Positions 1 through 8,500 of a DNA stretch of 64,000 nucleotides are shown here, in pieces (positions within the stretch are counted from its first letter, which is position 1; every line of letters begins with the position of its first letter). The stretch lies in contig DASZLX010000015.1 of assembly GCA_035552155.1 (NCBI GenBank), forward strand, positions 248,001 through 312,000, written 5' to 3'. A program made the translations under genes and the position numbers. This stretch comes from DASXHY01 sp035552155. GTDB taxonomy: Bacteria > Verrucomicrobiota > Verrucomicrobiia > Limisphaerales > DASXHY01. The notes under the pieces were generated by a model. That model was not told the DNA's origin. It saw only the letters and a list, made by a program, of their open reading frames with translations, and did not search any database.

Positions 1-2
1 TG

Positions 3-311
3 ATCTCGAGCGCCAATGCGGGCTCCTTCAGCTCACAAATGACCACCTTGGGAAATAACACGGGTCTCAATCCTTCGTCCGCAATTGGTAGCGGCGTGAT
101 TTACGAAGATTTGTGGCAGGCCTCGAAAACAACCGGCACCAGCACGGCTTGGAAGTACGAAGGTTTCCTCACGTTCGATACGACCGGTTCTACTCCGTCC
201 CTGACCTTCACCGCGGCCGCAGTTCCGGAGCCGTCCACCTACGGTCTGTTTGGTGGCGCGGGCATCCTGGTGATGGCCCTCCGCCGTCAGTTCCGCCGCA
301 AGACTGCGTAA
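3..311 (+). CDS. PEP-CTERM sorting domain protein, 5'-truncated
   Basis: The reading frame is already open at the window edge, so only the last ~102 codons are present. The C-terminus carries a canonical PEP-CTERM signal: VPEPSTYGLFGG, a hydrophobic stretch (GILVMAL) and a basic end (RRQFRRKTA). In the known family this tail directs export and is recognised by an exosortase, after which the protein is processed and associates with the envelope or exopolysaccharide. A candidate exosortase is encoded at 35565-37163. The visible part of the mature domain is Thr/Ser-rich and I cannot assign it a function. The tail shares the YGL extension with the PEP-CTERM proteins at 37212 and 40081, so one enzyme probably processes all three (inference). 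Confidence 0.85.
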   Translation: MSSANAGSFSSQMTTLGNNTGLNPSSAIGSGVIYEDLWQASKTTGTSTAWKYEGFLTFDTTGSTPSLTFTAAAVPEPSTYGLFGGAGILVMALRRQFRRKTA

Positions 312-358
312 TCTGGAATGAGCAGCAGCAACAACAAATAATAATAAATATTTAAAAT

Positions 359-1594
359 ATGAAAAAATTAGCTTTTGCAACCTTGGCACTGATTGCCGCT
401 GGTTTTGTTACCGAAGCGGGCGCGGCGAACGCGATCTACTTCACAGGCTCGACCGCGTTTCGCGGTAACGCCTACAATGTTCTCTCGGCCAGCACCACCG
501 GTGGCGGCGTCTGGGATGCGACTCCGGATGTGGCGACGCGCGGTAATGCGACGGCCAGCAAAGGCAGCGATATGCTTTTCCACGGCAACATCTCCGGTGT
601 GGAAACGTTCATTTCGTGTCACTGGAGCGGTTCGGAAGCGGGTCTCGCATCGGTTGCGAATACCACGGTTCCCAATCCGCCCAACGGCAACATCCCGGGC
701 GCTCCCGCGACGTTCCTGAAAACGGACGGCTCGGTCGCTTACACGCAGGTGTCCAGCGGCGCAACCGGCAGCGAATTGGAAGCCACCACTCGCCAGGGCG
801 ACCTCGCCCTGGCCGATACCTCCAGCGCCGTGTCTTTGACCTCCACGTATCCGTTTGCCTCCTTCGGCACGGTCGGCATCGTTCCGTTCACGTGGATGAA
901 GAACACCAACAGCACTCCGAATGCCTCCTGGTCGGCGCTCTCGAACATCACCCACGACCAAGCTCGTGTTTTGTTGACGTTCCCCCAGCCGGCGGCGTTT
1001 TTCACCGGCAACCCGGCCCACACCAGCTACGTTTACCCGGTCGGACGTAACAAAGGTTCCGGCACGCGCGTGAATACCCTCGCCGATGTCGGCTACGGAA
1101 TCACGACTCCCGTGGTTCAATTCTCCATTGGCGGCCTGCCGTTCACCGGCGGTCTGACTTTGAATGAAGAAGACAACAACGGCTATGAAAGCGGCGGCGA
1201 CGTGGCCAAAGCTCTCGGCGTTGACGGAAGCTGCCAGCAGACGGACCCGAACTTCGGCGGCACCGGCTGGCTGGCGGTTGGCTATCTCGGCACGAGCGAT
1301 GCGGCCGCGTTGGCGGTTTCGCCTTATTGGCTGACGTTGAACGGCGTTTTGGAATCCGACGGCGCCGTGGAAGAAGGCCAGTACTCCTTCTGGGGAAATG
1401 AACATCTCTACGGCCAGAGCGATGTCATCTCGAACGCCGCGAAGCAATATCAGGAAGACTTCGCGAACCTGTTCAAGACGAAGATCGGCAACAACCTCGG
1501 TGGCGGGACTGCCTCGGCTCATAGCTCGGGCATACAGGTGGGATTCATGCATGCGGAAAAGCTGGCTGACACGGCTGCTCCGACTCGCAAGTAA
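359..1594 (+). CDS. secreted PstS-like substrate-binding-fold protein
   Basis: A 411-aa protein starts at ATG 359 after an A/T-rich spacer. It has a clear signal peptide (MKKLAFATLALIAAGF, cleavage near AGA-ANA). The mature start IYFTGSTAFR and the internal GRNKGSGTR at about residue 229 resemble the ligand loops of phosphate/PstS-type periplasmic binding proteins (GSG and R-x-x-GSGTR motifs), hence the call. No PEP-CTERM tail or lipobox is visible, and no ABC permease or ATPase lies nearby, so it is probably not part of a classical Pst transporter. Verrucomicrobia encode many such orphan proteins next to PEP-CTERM genes. A strong terminator follows at 1622-1651. The fold assignment is moderate and the ligand is unknown. 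Confidence 0.6.
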   Translation: MKKLAFATLALIAAGFVTEAGAANAIYFTGSTAFRGNAYNVLSASTTGGGVWDATPDVATRGNATASKGSDMLFHGNISGVETFISCHWSGSEAGLASVANTTVPNPPNGNIPGAPATFLKTDGSVAYTQVSSGATGSELEATTRQGDLALADTSSAVSLTSTYPFASFGTVGIVPFTWMKNTNSTPNASWSALSNITHDQARVLLTFPQPAAFFTGNPAHTSYVYPVGRNKGSGTRVNTLADVGYGITTPVVQFSIGGLPFTGGLTLNEEDNNGYESGGDVAKALGVDGSCQQTDPNFGGTGWLAVGYLGTSDAAALAVSPYWLTLNGVLESDGAVEEGQYSFWGNEHLYGQSDVISNAAKQYQEDFANLFKTKIGNNLGGGTASAHSSGIQVGFMHAEKLADTAAPTRK

Positions 1595-1621
1595 TCTCTC
1601 GATCTCGTTCGAGTTCTTCAG

Positions 1622-1651
1622 AGCCAGCGCGGATCACCGCGCTGGCTTTCT
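1622..1651 (+). terminator. rho-independent terminator
   Basis: Perfect 11-bp stem AGCCAGCGCGG / CCGCGCTGGCT with loop ATCA, followed by TTTCT. It starts 28 bases after the stop codon of the PstS-like gene and ends before the next start codon at 1683. Confidence 0.8.
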
Positions 1652-1682
1652 GCATGGCCAATCACCCTCAAAGAAAAATCGA

Positions 1683-2420
1683 ATGAAAGCCATCCTGAAA
1701 GCGATCCTGCTGCCGGCTTTTCTCGGCGCCGGCGGTTTTGTCGGCGGCTACTATTATCGCGAAACGACCGCTCTGACGAGCCCGCCAGCTCCCGTCACAG
1801 CCGTCGATTCACGAAGCGCCGAAGCTCCAGCACCCTCCGAAAAAGAGAGCACCAACCCGCCGTTTCAATGGAGGCAGTTGGAGTCAACCGACTATCATAT
1901 CTATATCTCCAATTTAAGACGCATCGGTTGTCCGGAACAAACCATACGCGATATTATAACGGCGGATGTCCACAGCGTCTTTGATAAGCGTCGGCAGCAA
2001 TTGGGTCCGGCCGGGGATTCGCAGCGGAGCGAATTGGCTGAATTGCTCCAGGAGGAAAACCTGTTTCTCGCCGGGTTATTGGGGCCGCAATTGAAGGATG
2101 GCTCAAACCAGGTTGCGACCGGTGTTTCACCCGCGCAAGCCATGCTCGCGAGAAGTCCCGTTTCCATTCCCGCCCTGCCACTGGTTTTGCAAAACGCTGA
2201 TTTGACGGCCCTGAAACTCAACCCGGCGCAAATGGAAATATTGGATACCCTCCGCCAGAAATTTCGGAATGAAATCGGCACCGCGCAGGATCCCAGTGAT
2301 TCCGCTTATCGCGAGCGCTGGCTGAAGGCTCAACACGAAAGCGATGACCTTTTGCGCGGTATGCTCGGCACGGAAGTGTTTATGAATTACGAGGGGCTGA
2401 TCGCAAAGCAGCAACCGTAG
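1683..2420 (+). CDS. hypothetical protein, single N-terminal membrane anchor
   Basis: The frame is open further upstream, but ATG 1683 was chosen because it lies after the terminator and begins a signal-anchor (MKAILKAILLPAFLGAGGFVGGYYY). The product is 245 aa: one N-terminal transmembrane segment, a Pro/Ala/Ser linker, then a helical, charged domain (residues ~60-245) ending NYEGLIAKQQP. It resembles hypothetical verrucomicrobial proteins with Spy/CpxP-like helical content, but I see no diagnostic motif and assign no function. It probably resides in the periplasm, anchored to the inner membrane. Confidence 0.6.
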   Translation: MKAILKAILLPAFLGAGGFVGGYYYRETTALTSPPAPVTAVDSRSAEAPAPSEKESTNPPFQWRQLESTDYHIYISNLRRIGCPEQTIRDIITADVHSVFDKRRQQLGPAGDSQRSELAELLQEENLFLAGLLGPQLKDGSNQVATGVSPAQAMLARSPVSIPALPLVLQNADLTALKLNPAQMEILDTLRQKFRNEIGTAQDPSDSAYRERWLKAQHESDDLLRGMLGTEVFMNYEGLIAKQQP

Positions 2421-2490
2421 GGGACGGAGAAGGGAGGCGGGGCCGGACCTCCGACTTTCGGTCTCGCCTGAGTCACTGCGCGGCGATGCT

Positions 2491-2669
2491 GGAGCATTTC
2501 CATCAAAGCTGTAGCGATGAGCCGAAATTGGCTGACAGCGGTCTTTTTGGTTTTTGGCGTCGTTTCGGCTCAGTCACAGGGTTTTTCAAACCTGCTCCTT
2601 CGCCGAAGCCTCGCCAAAAACCAAAAATCCTCGCTGCTCATCGCTACATCTTTTCTGTCAATGCTCTAG
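2491..2669. repeat. 179-nt imperfect inverted repeat (MITE/REP-like)
   Basis: Nested arms pair across the whole element: GTAGCGATGAGC (2511-2522) with GCTCATCGCTAC (2636-2647), and a 16-bp perfect pair at 2544-2559 and 2612-2627 (TTTTTGG repeats against CCAAAAA). The outer arms GAGCATTT and AATGCTC pair imperfectly, and a short inner hairpin AGGTTT-type surrounds 2577-2592. No coding frame is credible. It lies between two genes oriented towards each other, and its right arm runs into the stop codon of the Sel1 gene at 2666. It could be a miniature mobile element or a large bidirectional transcription barrier. Confidence 0.7.
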
Positions 2670-3568
2670 TGAGGGACGGTTGATTTTTCCCAGGAAAGCT
2701 TTTGGGCGAGGAATTCGTTCACTAGACGCTCCGATTCGGCCTGCTGAGTCGGGTTCAACCGTTTGTTATCGAGATAGTCCTGCATATAGCGTCTGCCGAT
2801 CGCGTCCCCCTTCATGGCACTGAGTTTAAACCATTTAAAGGCGAGCACAAAATCGCGCGGAACGCCTATTCCTTCTTCGTAACATCTTCCGAGATTGCCC
2901 TGGGCTTTGCCATCCTGCGCTTCCGCGGCTGCCCGGTACCATTTAGCCGCCTCGTGAGCATCCGTTTTCACGCCGAAACCATTCTCGTAAAGAAAACCCA
3001 GGTTGTTCATGGCGCCCACGCAGCCTTGCTCCGCCGCCTCGCGAAGCCATTTAGCCGCTTCTTCATAATTCTGCGCGACACCTTCTCCGTGAAAATAGCA
3101 CTGACCGAGTGCGTTTTGGGCTTCCGCCTGGTTTTGACCGGCCGACTTGCGATACCATTGGAGAGCATTGGCAAAGTCTTTCGGCACGCCGTGGCCGCTA
3201 CGGTACCAATCACCCACCGCGAACTGAGCCAGCGGGTCTCCCTGTTCGGCGGCTTTGAGATACCATTTGAACGCGGTCGTCAAATCCGGCTTTACCCCTT
3301 GTCCCTTGGCGTATAATGCCGCGAGGTCCGTTTCGGCCAGCGCATAGCCCTGCGCCGCCGATTTATCAAAGTATTCCGCAGCTTTGCTCCAATCCTGAGC
3401 CACTCCGCTTCCACGCGCGAAGCATTTGGCCAGCGCATATTGGGATTTGGGATCTCCTTTTTCAGCGGCCGCTTTAACCGTGTTAAAATCCGGCTCGGCC
3501 GCGGGGGTGTCAGCGAGGATGCGGGCGAGGGCCAGAAGCCCGGCAAACAAATAAAACATTCGTTTCAT
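2666..3568 (-). CDS. secreted Sel1-repeat (SLR/TPR) protein
   Basis: A 300-aa protein with a signal peptide (MKRMFYLFAGLLALARILA). About seven consecutive Sel1-like repeats of ~36 residues follow, for example KWYLKAAEQGDPLAQFAVG, QWYRKSAGQNQAEAQNALG and KWYRAAAEAQDGKAQGNLG, each with the Y-x-x-G-x-G-V loop. Sel1 repeats form alpha-solenoids that scaffold protein-protein contacts, and in bacteria many are periplasmic. No catalytic domain is attached. Its stop codon lies inside the right arm of the inverted repeat at 2491-2669. Role: probable periplasmic adaptor; partner unknown. Confidence 0.85.
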   Translation of the reverse strand: MKRMFYLFAGLLALARILADTPAAEPDFNTVKAAAEKGDPKSQYALAKCFARGSGVAQDWSKAAEYFDKSAAQGYALAETDLAALYAKGQGVKPDLTTAFKWYLKAAEQGDPLAQFAVGDWYRSGHGVPKDFANALQWYRKSAGQNQAEAQNALGQCYFHGEGVAQNYEEAAKWLREAAEQGCVGAMNNLGFLYENGFGVKTDAHEAAKWYRAAAEAQDGKAQGNLGRCYEEGIGVPRDFVLAFKWFKLSAMKGDAIGRRYMQDYLDNKRLNPTQQAESERLVNEFLAQKLSWEKSTVPH

Positions 3569-3752
3569 AACAGCAGAATTCTGTTGGCCGTTGCGATTTA
3601 CCTCAAGTTACAATTCCGCCACTAAAGGAACGTCTGGAAGCGAATTGTTACAGTTCGGAGAAATTGAAAATAAAACCGCAGACCGCCTTCCAAAAAATCA
3701 TTACAAGCTGTTGATGGGGAGCGTGATGAGAAATGGCCTCTGTATGGATTGG

Positions 3753-3801
3753 GATGTCCTCAAGCTGGTAGCCGGGGCACGCGAGTCACTTATGATGTCT
3801 C
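3753..3801 (+). promoter_or_regulatory. candidate GATGTCCT-type operator upstream of gene 3803
   Basis: GATGTCCTCAAGCTG at 3753-3767 differs by one base from the 15-mer at 39980 upstream of a PEP-CTERM gene, and by two from the one at 34576 upstream of the wecG-like gene. A second half-site-like GATGTCTC lies 41 bp downstream at 3794-3801, about four helical turns away. Position directly upstream of ATG 3803 fits an operator. The regulator is unknown. Confidence 0.4.
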
Positions 3802-3802
3802 G

Positions 3803-4870
3803 ATGTTATTTTCAAACCAACGAAATCGCTCAGCTAAAAACCTGCGTTCCGCGCTCCGGCTCGGAGCTGCGTTGATCCTCGCTTCCATGGGCGTGTCTGC
3901 TTTCGGCCAGCAATTTCAATATTCGGCCTCCACTGGCGGCGATTTGATTGCGGGATTTCGGAAACCCGGTCTCGATAATTACGAATTAGTGGTGAACCTC
4001 GGTAATGTGTACACCAATATTGAGATTTTAACACCCGGCACGACCGTCACCCTCAACCACTTCACGCCGACTCAGCTCGCCAACGCGTTTCCCACCGGTT
4101 TGGGTGATTTGCAGTGGTCGGTCTCTTCAGCATTCATCCCGGTGGGTTCCAGTCATGGGTTCCCCGGCAGTACTTTATGGTACACGCAGCCCCGAGCTGA
4201 TGCTGCCGTTCAGTCGACCCCGCCCGTTCGTTTTGGCTCCGGTCAATCGACTGTCAAACAAGACATACTGGGTGTGCCTTCCGGCGCCTTTACCATCTCC
4301 GGAACCATGTCGAGCAACATCAATAATACTATTTACGTCGTGCGCGAACCCGTATGGGACCAGGTGAATCCGGCCAGGAGCGACCTCACTTTCCATATCG
4401 GCGACACTCAAGATCCGTCCATAGGAGATTTCAAGAATCTTTCCGTTGTGGAAAACACCACTCCCTCCAGCTTTACTTCCGTCTCGCGCTCGGATTTCTA
4501 TCGCGCCCGGCCGACCGGTTTTGCCGATCCGGAAACCGGTCTCACGGATGGCCCCGCTTATTATCTCGGCTATTTTTCATTGAATACAGACGGTACCCTG
4601 AGTTTTACCCGTGGGTCTTCCGTGGTCACCCCGCCAGCGCCGCCAAAGCCGGTGCTCGCGATCCAACGTCTCGGTACCACGAACCTGATATCCTTTGCGA
4701 CCACCAACGGCGCGACCTATAAACTTTACTTTACAAATTCTGTCGGTCTCAGAACGCCGCTCACGAACTGGCCCTCGATTTCCACCAACATCACCGGCAC
4801 GGGCGGTACGAATTCATTCCTGGATATCACCACGGATGCAATCCGCTTCTACGGAGTTACTGTCCAGTGA
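3803..4870 (+). CDS. secreted protein of unknown function with F[YF]R-type C-terminal tail
   Basis: ATG 3803 was chosen because it gives a signal peptide with a basic N-region (MLFSNQRNRSAKNLRS), a hydrophobic core (LGAALILASMGVSAFG) and probable cleavage before QQFQYS. The product is 355 aa. The bulk is a beta-rich Gly/Thr/Asn domain (QFQYSASTGGDLIAGFRKPG onward) with no catalytic motif I recognise. The last ~75 residues (LAIQRLGTTNLISFATTNGA to RFYGVTVQ) look like the W...N...FYR C-terminal module also seen in the proteins at 44404, 58304 and 63448. There is no PEP-CTERM. A candidate operator lies at 3753-3801. Confidence 0.65.
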   Translation: MLFSNQRNRSAKNLRSALRLGAALILASMGVSAFGQQFQYSASTGGDLIAGFRKPGLDNYELVVNLGNVYTNIEILTPGTTVTLNHFTPTQLANAFPTGLGDLQWSVSSAFIPVGSSHGFPGSTLWYTQPRADAAVQSTPPVRFGSGQSTVKQDILGVPSGAFTISGTMSSNINNTIYVVREPVWDQVNPARSDLTFHIGDTQDPSIGDFKNLSVVENTTPSSFTSVSRSDFYRARPTGFADPETGLTDGPAYYLGYFSLNTDGTLSFTRGSSVVTPPAPPKPVLAIQRLGTTNLISFATTNGATYKLYFTNSVGLRTPLTNWPSISTNITGTGGTNSFLDITTDAIRFYGVTVQ

Positions 4871-5007
4871 TGGGCCGCCGGTTGGCGATTGTCACCCCGG
4901 GGAACGCGGATTTTCCCTGGGGCAGTTGCCTGGAGCCGTCCGGGAATATTCGCACCGGTGATTTTAGCGCCCCCGCGTTGAAATAGCCGGCGCGTTTTAC
5001 GGAAGCT

Positions 5008-5280
5008 TTAACGGTTCAAAATCTTGGCGGGGCGCTGAAGACGGGGCAGGGGAGTCAACAGGATCTGGGTGTCCCTCATTTTCGCTGTCGCGGGTTGGTC
5101 GTCCGACTTCCCGGGAGCTTGCGAGCGGAAATGGATTTCAAAGGCATCTCCGCGTCTTAATATAATTTCACCCTCGTGGATCACTTCTTCATTGATCAAG
5201 TGCTGGTAATCGTCGGGCACTTTTCGATGGATTAACAATTTTGCCCAAGTCTGGAAATCTGTTTCCTGTTCCGCATTCAT
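5008..5280 (-). CDS. small hypothetical protein (90 aa)
   Basis: A 90-aa soluble protein beginning MNAEQETDFQTWAKLLIHRK and containing a mixed charged/beta segment (VIHEGEIILRRGDAFEIHFR). No signal peptide, transmembrane helix or known motif is visible. Start and stop are clean and amino-acid composition is protein-like, so it may be genuine, but there is no operon partner. No function is proposed. Confidence 0.45.
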   Translation of the reverse strand: MNAEQETDFQTWAKLLIHRKVPDDYQHLINEEVIHEGEIILRRGDAFEIHFRSQAPGKSDDQPATAKMRDTQILLTPLPRLQRPAKILNR

Positions 5281-5585
5281 AAATTGTTATTTGATTTCAC
5301 TGCTGGAGCCTCGCCATGTGGACCAAGGGACTATTCAGAAAGACAGCCACATAAACTGTGTTTCAAAGTCCCAAACTGATACGCAACCCTGCCACAATCC
5401 CATTGGCGAATCAACCTCTTCCATTCAGACCGAAATCAGGGGGCGTATTTTGAGGGCGTATTGCCCAAAACGAAATGCATCTTTCGCGGTAGTGCGCGTC
5501 GCTCCGCGCGGGCCGCTTCGGTTGCAATTGTAACGGCGCGTACGGAGTGACGCGCACTACCCGAAAGCTCATTTTGATATGGGCT
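5281..5585. other. intergenic region with long palindromic element at about 5476-5566
   Basis: 305 bases without a credible gene. From about 5481 to 5564 there is a long imperfect palindrome: CTTTCGCGGTAGTGCGCGTC (5481-5500) pairs with GACGCGCACTACCCGAAAG, and the centre GTTGCAATTGTAAC is itself near-palindromic. It lies just downstream of the stop of the TpsA gene (which reads leftward to 5586), so it may end that transcript. The GTAGTGCGCGTC core also looks like an interspersed REP-type repeat. There is no clear U-tract. Confidence 0.55.
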
Positions 5586-8500
5586 CTAACTCTCCTGCGG
5601 CAAAATAACCGTCACCCGACCGACGCGGCGGGTGAGTCGAGGTTGTTTGCCCTTTTTCTTCTTCTCGTCATCATCCGTGTTGTTGCTGGCGACCTGTTCC
5701 TTCGTATCGGTCGAGGACTGATTGGCCGCCGCCTGGGCCGTACTGGAAGCCGCAGCGGTGGTTCCGAGAGTCGATTGGGCGGCCGCTCCGTTGGCAGAAA
5801 CGTTCTGGCCCAGCAACGTCGCCTGAATGCTGCCGCCGGAGGCGTTCACCCCCCCCACCCCCACGACGGTTCCGGCAATCGACCCGCCGGCGCTCAGGTT
5901 GGCGGTGCCGCCCGACAGGACCGTGCCACTGAAGCTTTGCGCCGCGTTGATGGTGCTGTCCTGACGTGAAATAATCAGGCCTGTGATGTCTCCATTTGCG
6001 GTGAGCTTGATCGTGCCTCCGATAACACCGGAAGCGCCCAAATCAATATTTCCAACGTATCCCGGGAAGTCACCAGAGGCCGGCGTGCCGGCGGTAAGCG
6101 TGATGGTGGGGCCGGGGGCAAAATTGTGATTCAAGGCAATTTGCAGAATCCCCCCCAGGCTGGACAGGATATCGCCCCGAGGTGTTTCCACCGTAATATT
6201 GCCGGGAATAAGGGCGCTGCCCGGAAGCAAATTATCATACAGCGTGGAAGCCAGGATGCCGCTGCCGTAGATGTACTGCTGGCTCTGGTGACCAATTCCG
6301 TCGAGCACATAGTAAATCGTCACGAAATTGAGCGCTCCCGATTTTCCATCGCCGACATCCACGTTGCCGGTAAGGGATTTGACGTAAATGTCTCCGCCAT
6401 TGAAAGCGGCGATACGGGAACCGTCCACGTTGACGTTTCCGTTGGCAACCACACTGATGTTACCCCCGTCCGTCGTGAAAACTCCCAACGTGCCGATATT
6501 CTGCTTGGTAGCCGTAGCCAGCTCGGAAGCGCCCAAATCGATCGAGCCTCCAATGTTCAAGGAGATGCTTCCACCGTAGAGTGAGCCGATGGCCGAACTG
6601 AGCATTTCCAGATTACCATCGGTAGTGATGTGAATGTCAGCCCCCGCTGGGGTGAGCGGAATGAGATTGTACGATCGCCCGATGCCTTCTGACAGGATGC
6701 CTTCCGTATTCCCGAGATCGATGGAGCCGGCGTGGATGTTAAACTGTCCCGGGCCATCGATTTTGAGTCCGTGACTTGCCGGATCTCCCAGGCCCGGCGC
6801 TCCGACGGTCGGCAAATTGTTGGGATCCACGCCAGGGTCCACGTTTGCGCCGTAAAGTGGGTCGTGACTCGCGTAGTAAAGCTGGGTGAGGCTGTCGCTC
6901 GAAGCGAAGGGTTTCAACGTGTCGGTTTTGAAATGGCCGGAGGCATCCACCGCCGGTTTTCCCGTGATGGGATCAAATTGCACCACCGTAATCGGCTTCA
7001 GCAAGTTGGCGAAATCGGCGGCTGACATCGTGCCCACAAATCCCAATCTCCGCGTCGTGGTATTGTAAACAAATCCGGGATTGCTATTGAAAACATAAAC
7101 GCCTTGCTGGGAGAGAAAGCCCAGGTATTGATCGGGTGTGAGACCCGTAGGCACTTTCAGGCTGGCAATTTTACCGGCATCCACCGCGTAACTGAATACT
7201 GTTTCCCACGTCGGCGAAACTCCCGGAGGAAGATCGGCGAAGGGAATGTTCTGGATCGAGGCATCTAAAAAATCGAACGTGTAAACGCTGCGATTGAAAA
7301 TCTGGCCGGCAACATCGATGGAAGTGACATCGCTGGAATGCAGATTCTGTCCGGAAAAACTGCAATTGATCATATCGCCACCCACCTTGATGTCGGTCTG
7401 CTTGCTGGTGAAGAGGCTGATGTTTTCCATGCTGCCTGAGATGTCTATCGTGGCCGGGTCCGGGTTATTCACTCCCAGCGACACCCCTCCGTGATCGTCC
7501 GGGCCAAAAGTATCGGTGTTCAAAGCCTGGTGCTGGGCGCTGTCAGACATAATGAATTGATTGGGCGACGACGAGGACCCCTGGATGGATACGAAATCTC
7601 CTCCCCCGGTCGTTTTGATATCCAAATTCTGATAGGCTGAAGGAAAAAGGATGAAACTCTTTTCGATGGTTACCCCTCCGGAGCCGGCCGAGATTGACAA
7701 TATCGGGGGAAGGATCGCTCCCAACTGCACATTCATCGAACCCCGTGGCAGGCTGCTGCCCGTCAGGTCCACGCCGATTCCGGCATTGAGAGAAACGTAA
7801 GACTGGGGGTCATAATCGAAAAAATGGAAAGCCCCGGGATTGGGAGTTTTGGAATCATTGTATATCCCGTTGGGATTCCGCGCTTCCTGCAGATAAATAT
7901 TTCCGTTGGGCGCGTTCAATGTCCAGCCTCCGTTCACCAGGCTCAAGGCAACATTTCTCGTGGTATCCCCGATGTTGCCGCCGGCGGTAATCGTTCCCTT
8001 TCCATGGGTCACGACGAAATCGCCATAGACATTGCCGCCGGCATTAATCGTCACGTTGCCGGGATTTGACCCAAACGCTCCCGATCCGGCGTCGGTCGTT
8101 ACGTTGGCGGTCGCCGGGAAACTCGTGATATCACCGCCGGCAGTGATATTGACATCGCCACCCGCAGCAGTGCTAATTCCGCCCAGAGTTGTGGAGATGG
8201 TAACTCCTTTCAATCCGCTGAAGCTAAATCCGGAACTATTTCCTCCCGTAGTCACATTTCCGTATTGGGCGGTGACATCGATGCTGCCGCCCGCCCGGGT
8301 GCGAATTCCCGCCAGGCCGCCGGAGGTCGAGAGCGAGCTATTCACCAACACGTCGTTGGCCGCCGAGATATTTATATTCCCATTCTGAGACTCGATATAG
8401 GAGCTGCCATTGAGGAAGACTCCATCGCTTCCCGTGACCGGTTTGGGTTGGCTGTCCGAGGCGCTGAACGCAGTGCCGGCAAAAAGATTTACATTCCAAT

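Noticed and set aside
368..1552. Long antisense frame (394 codons) over the PstS-like gene
   Set aside because: It is Arg/Gly-rich, has no domain or signal, and mirrors the real gene with signal peptide and terminator on the plus strand.
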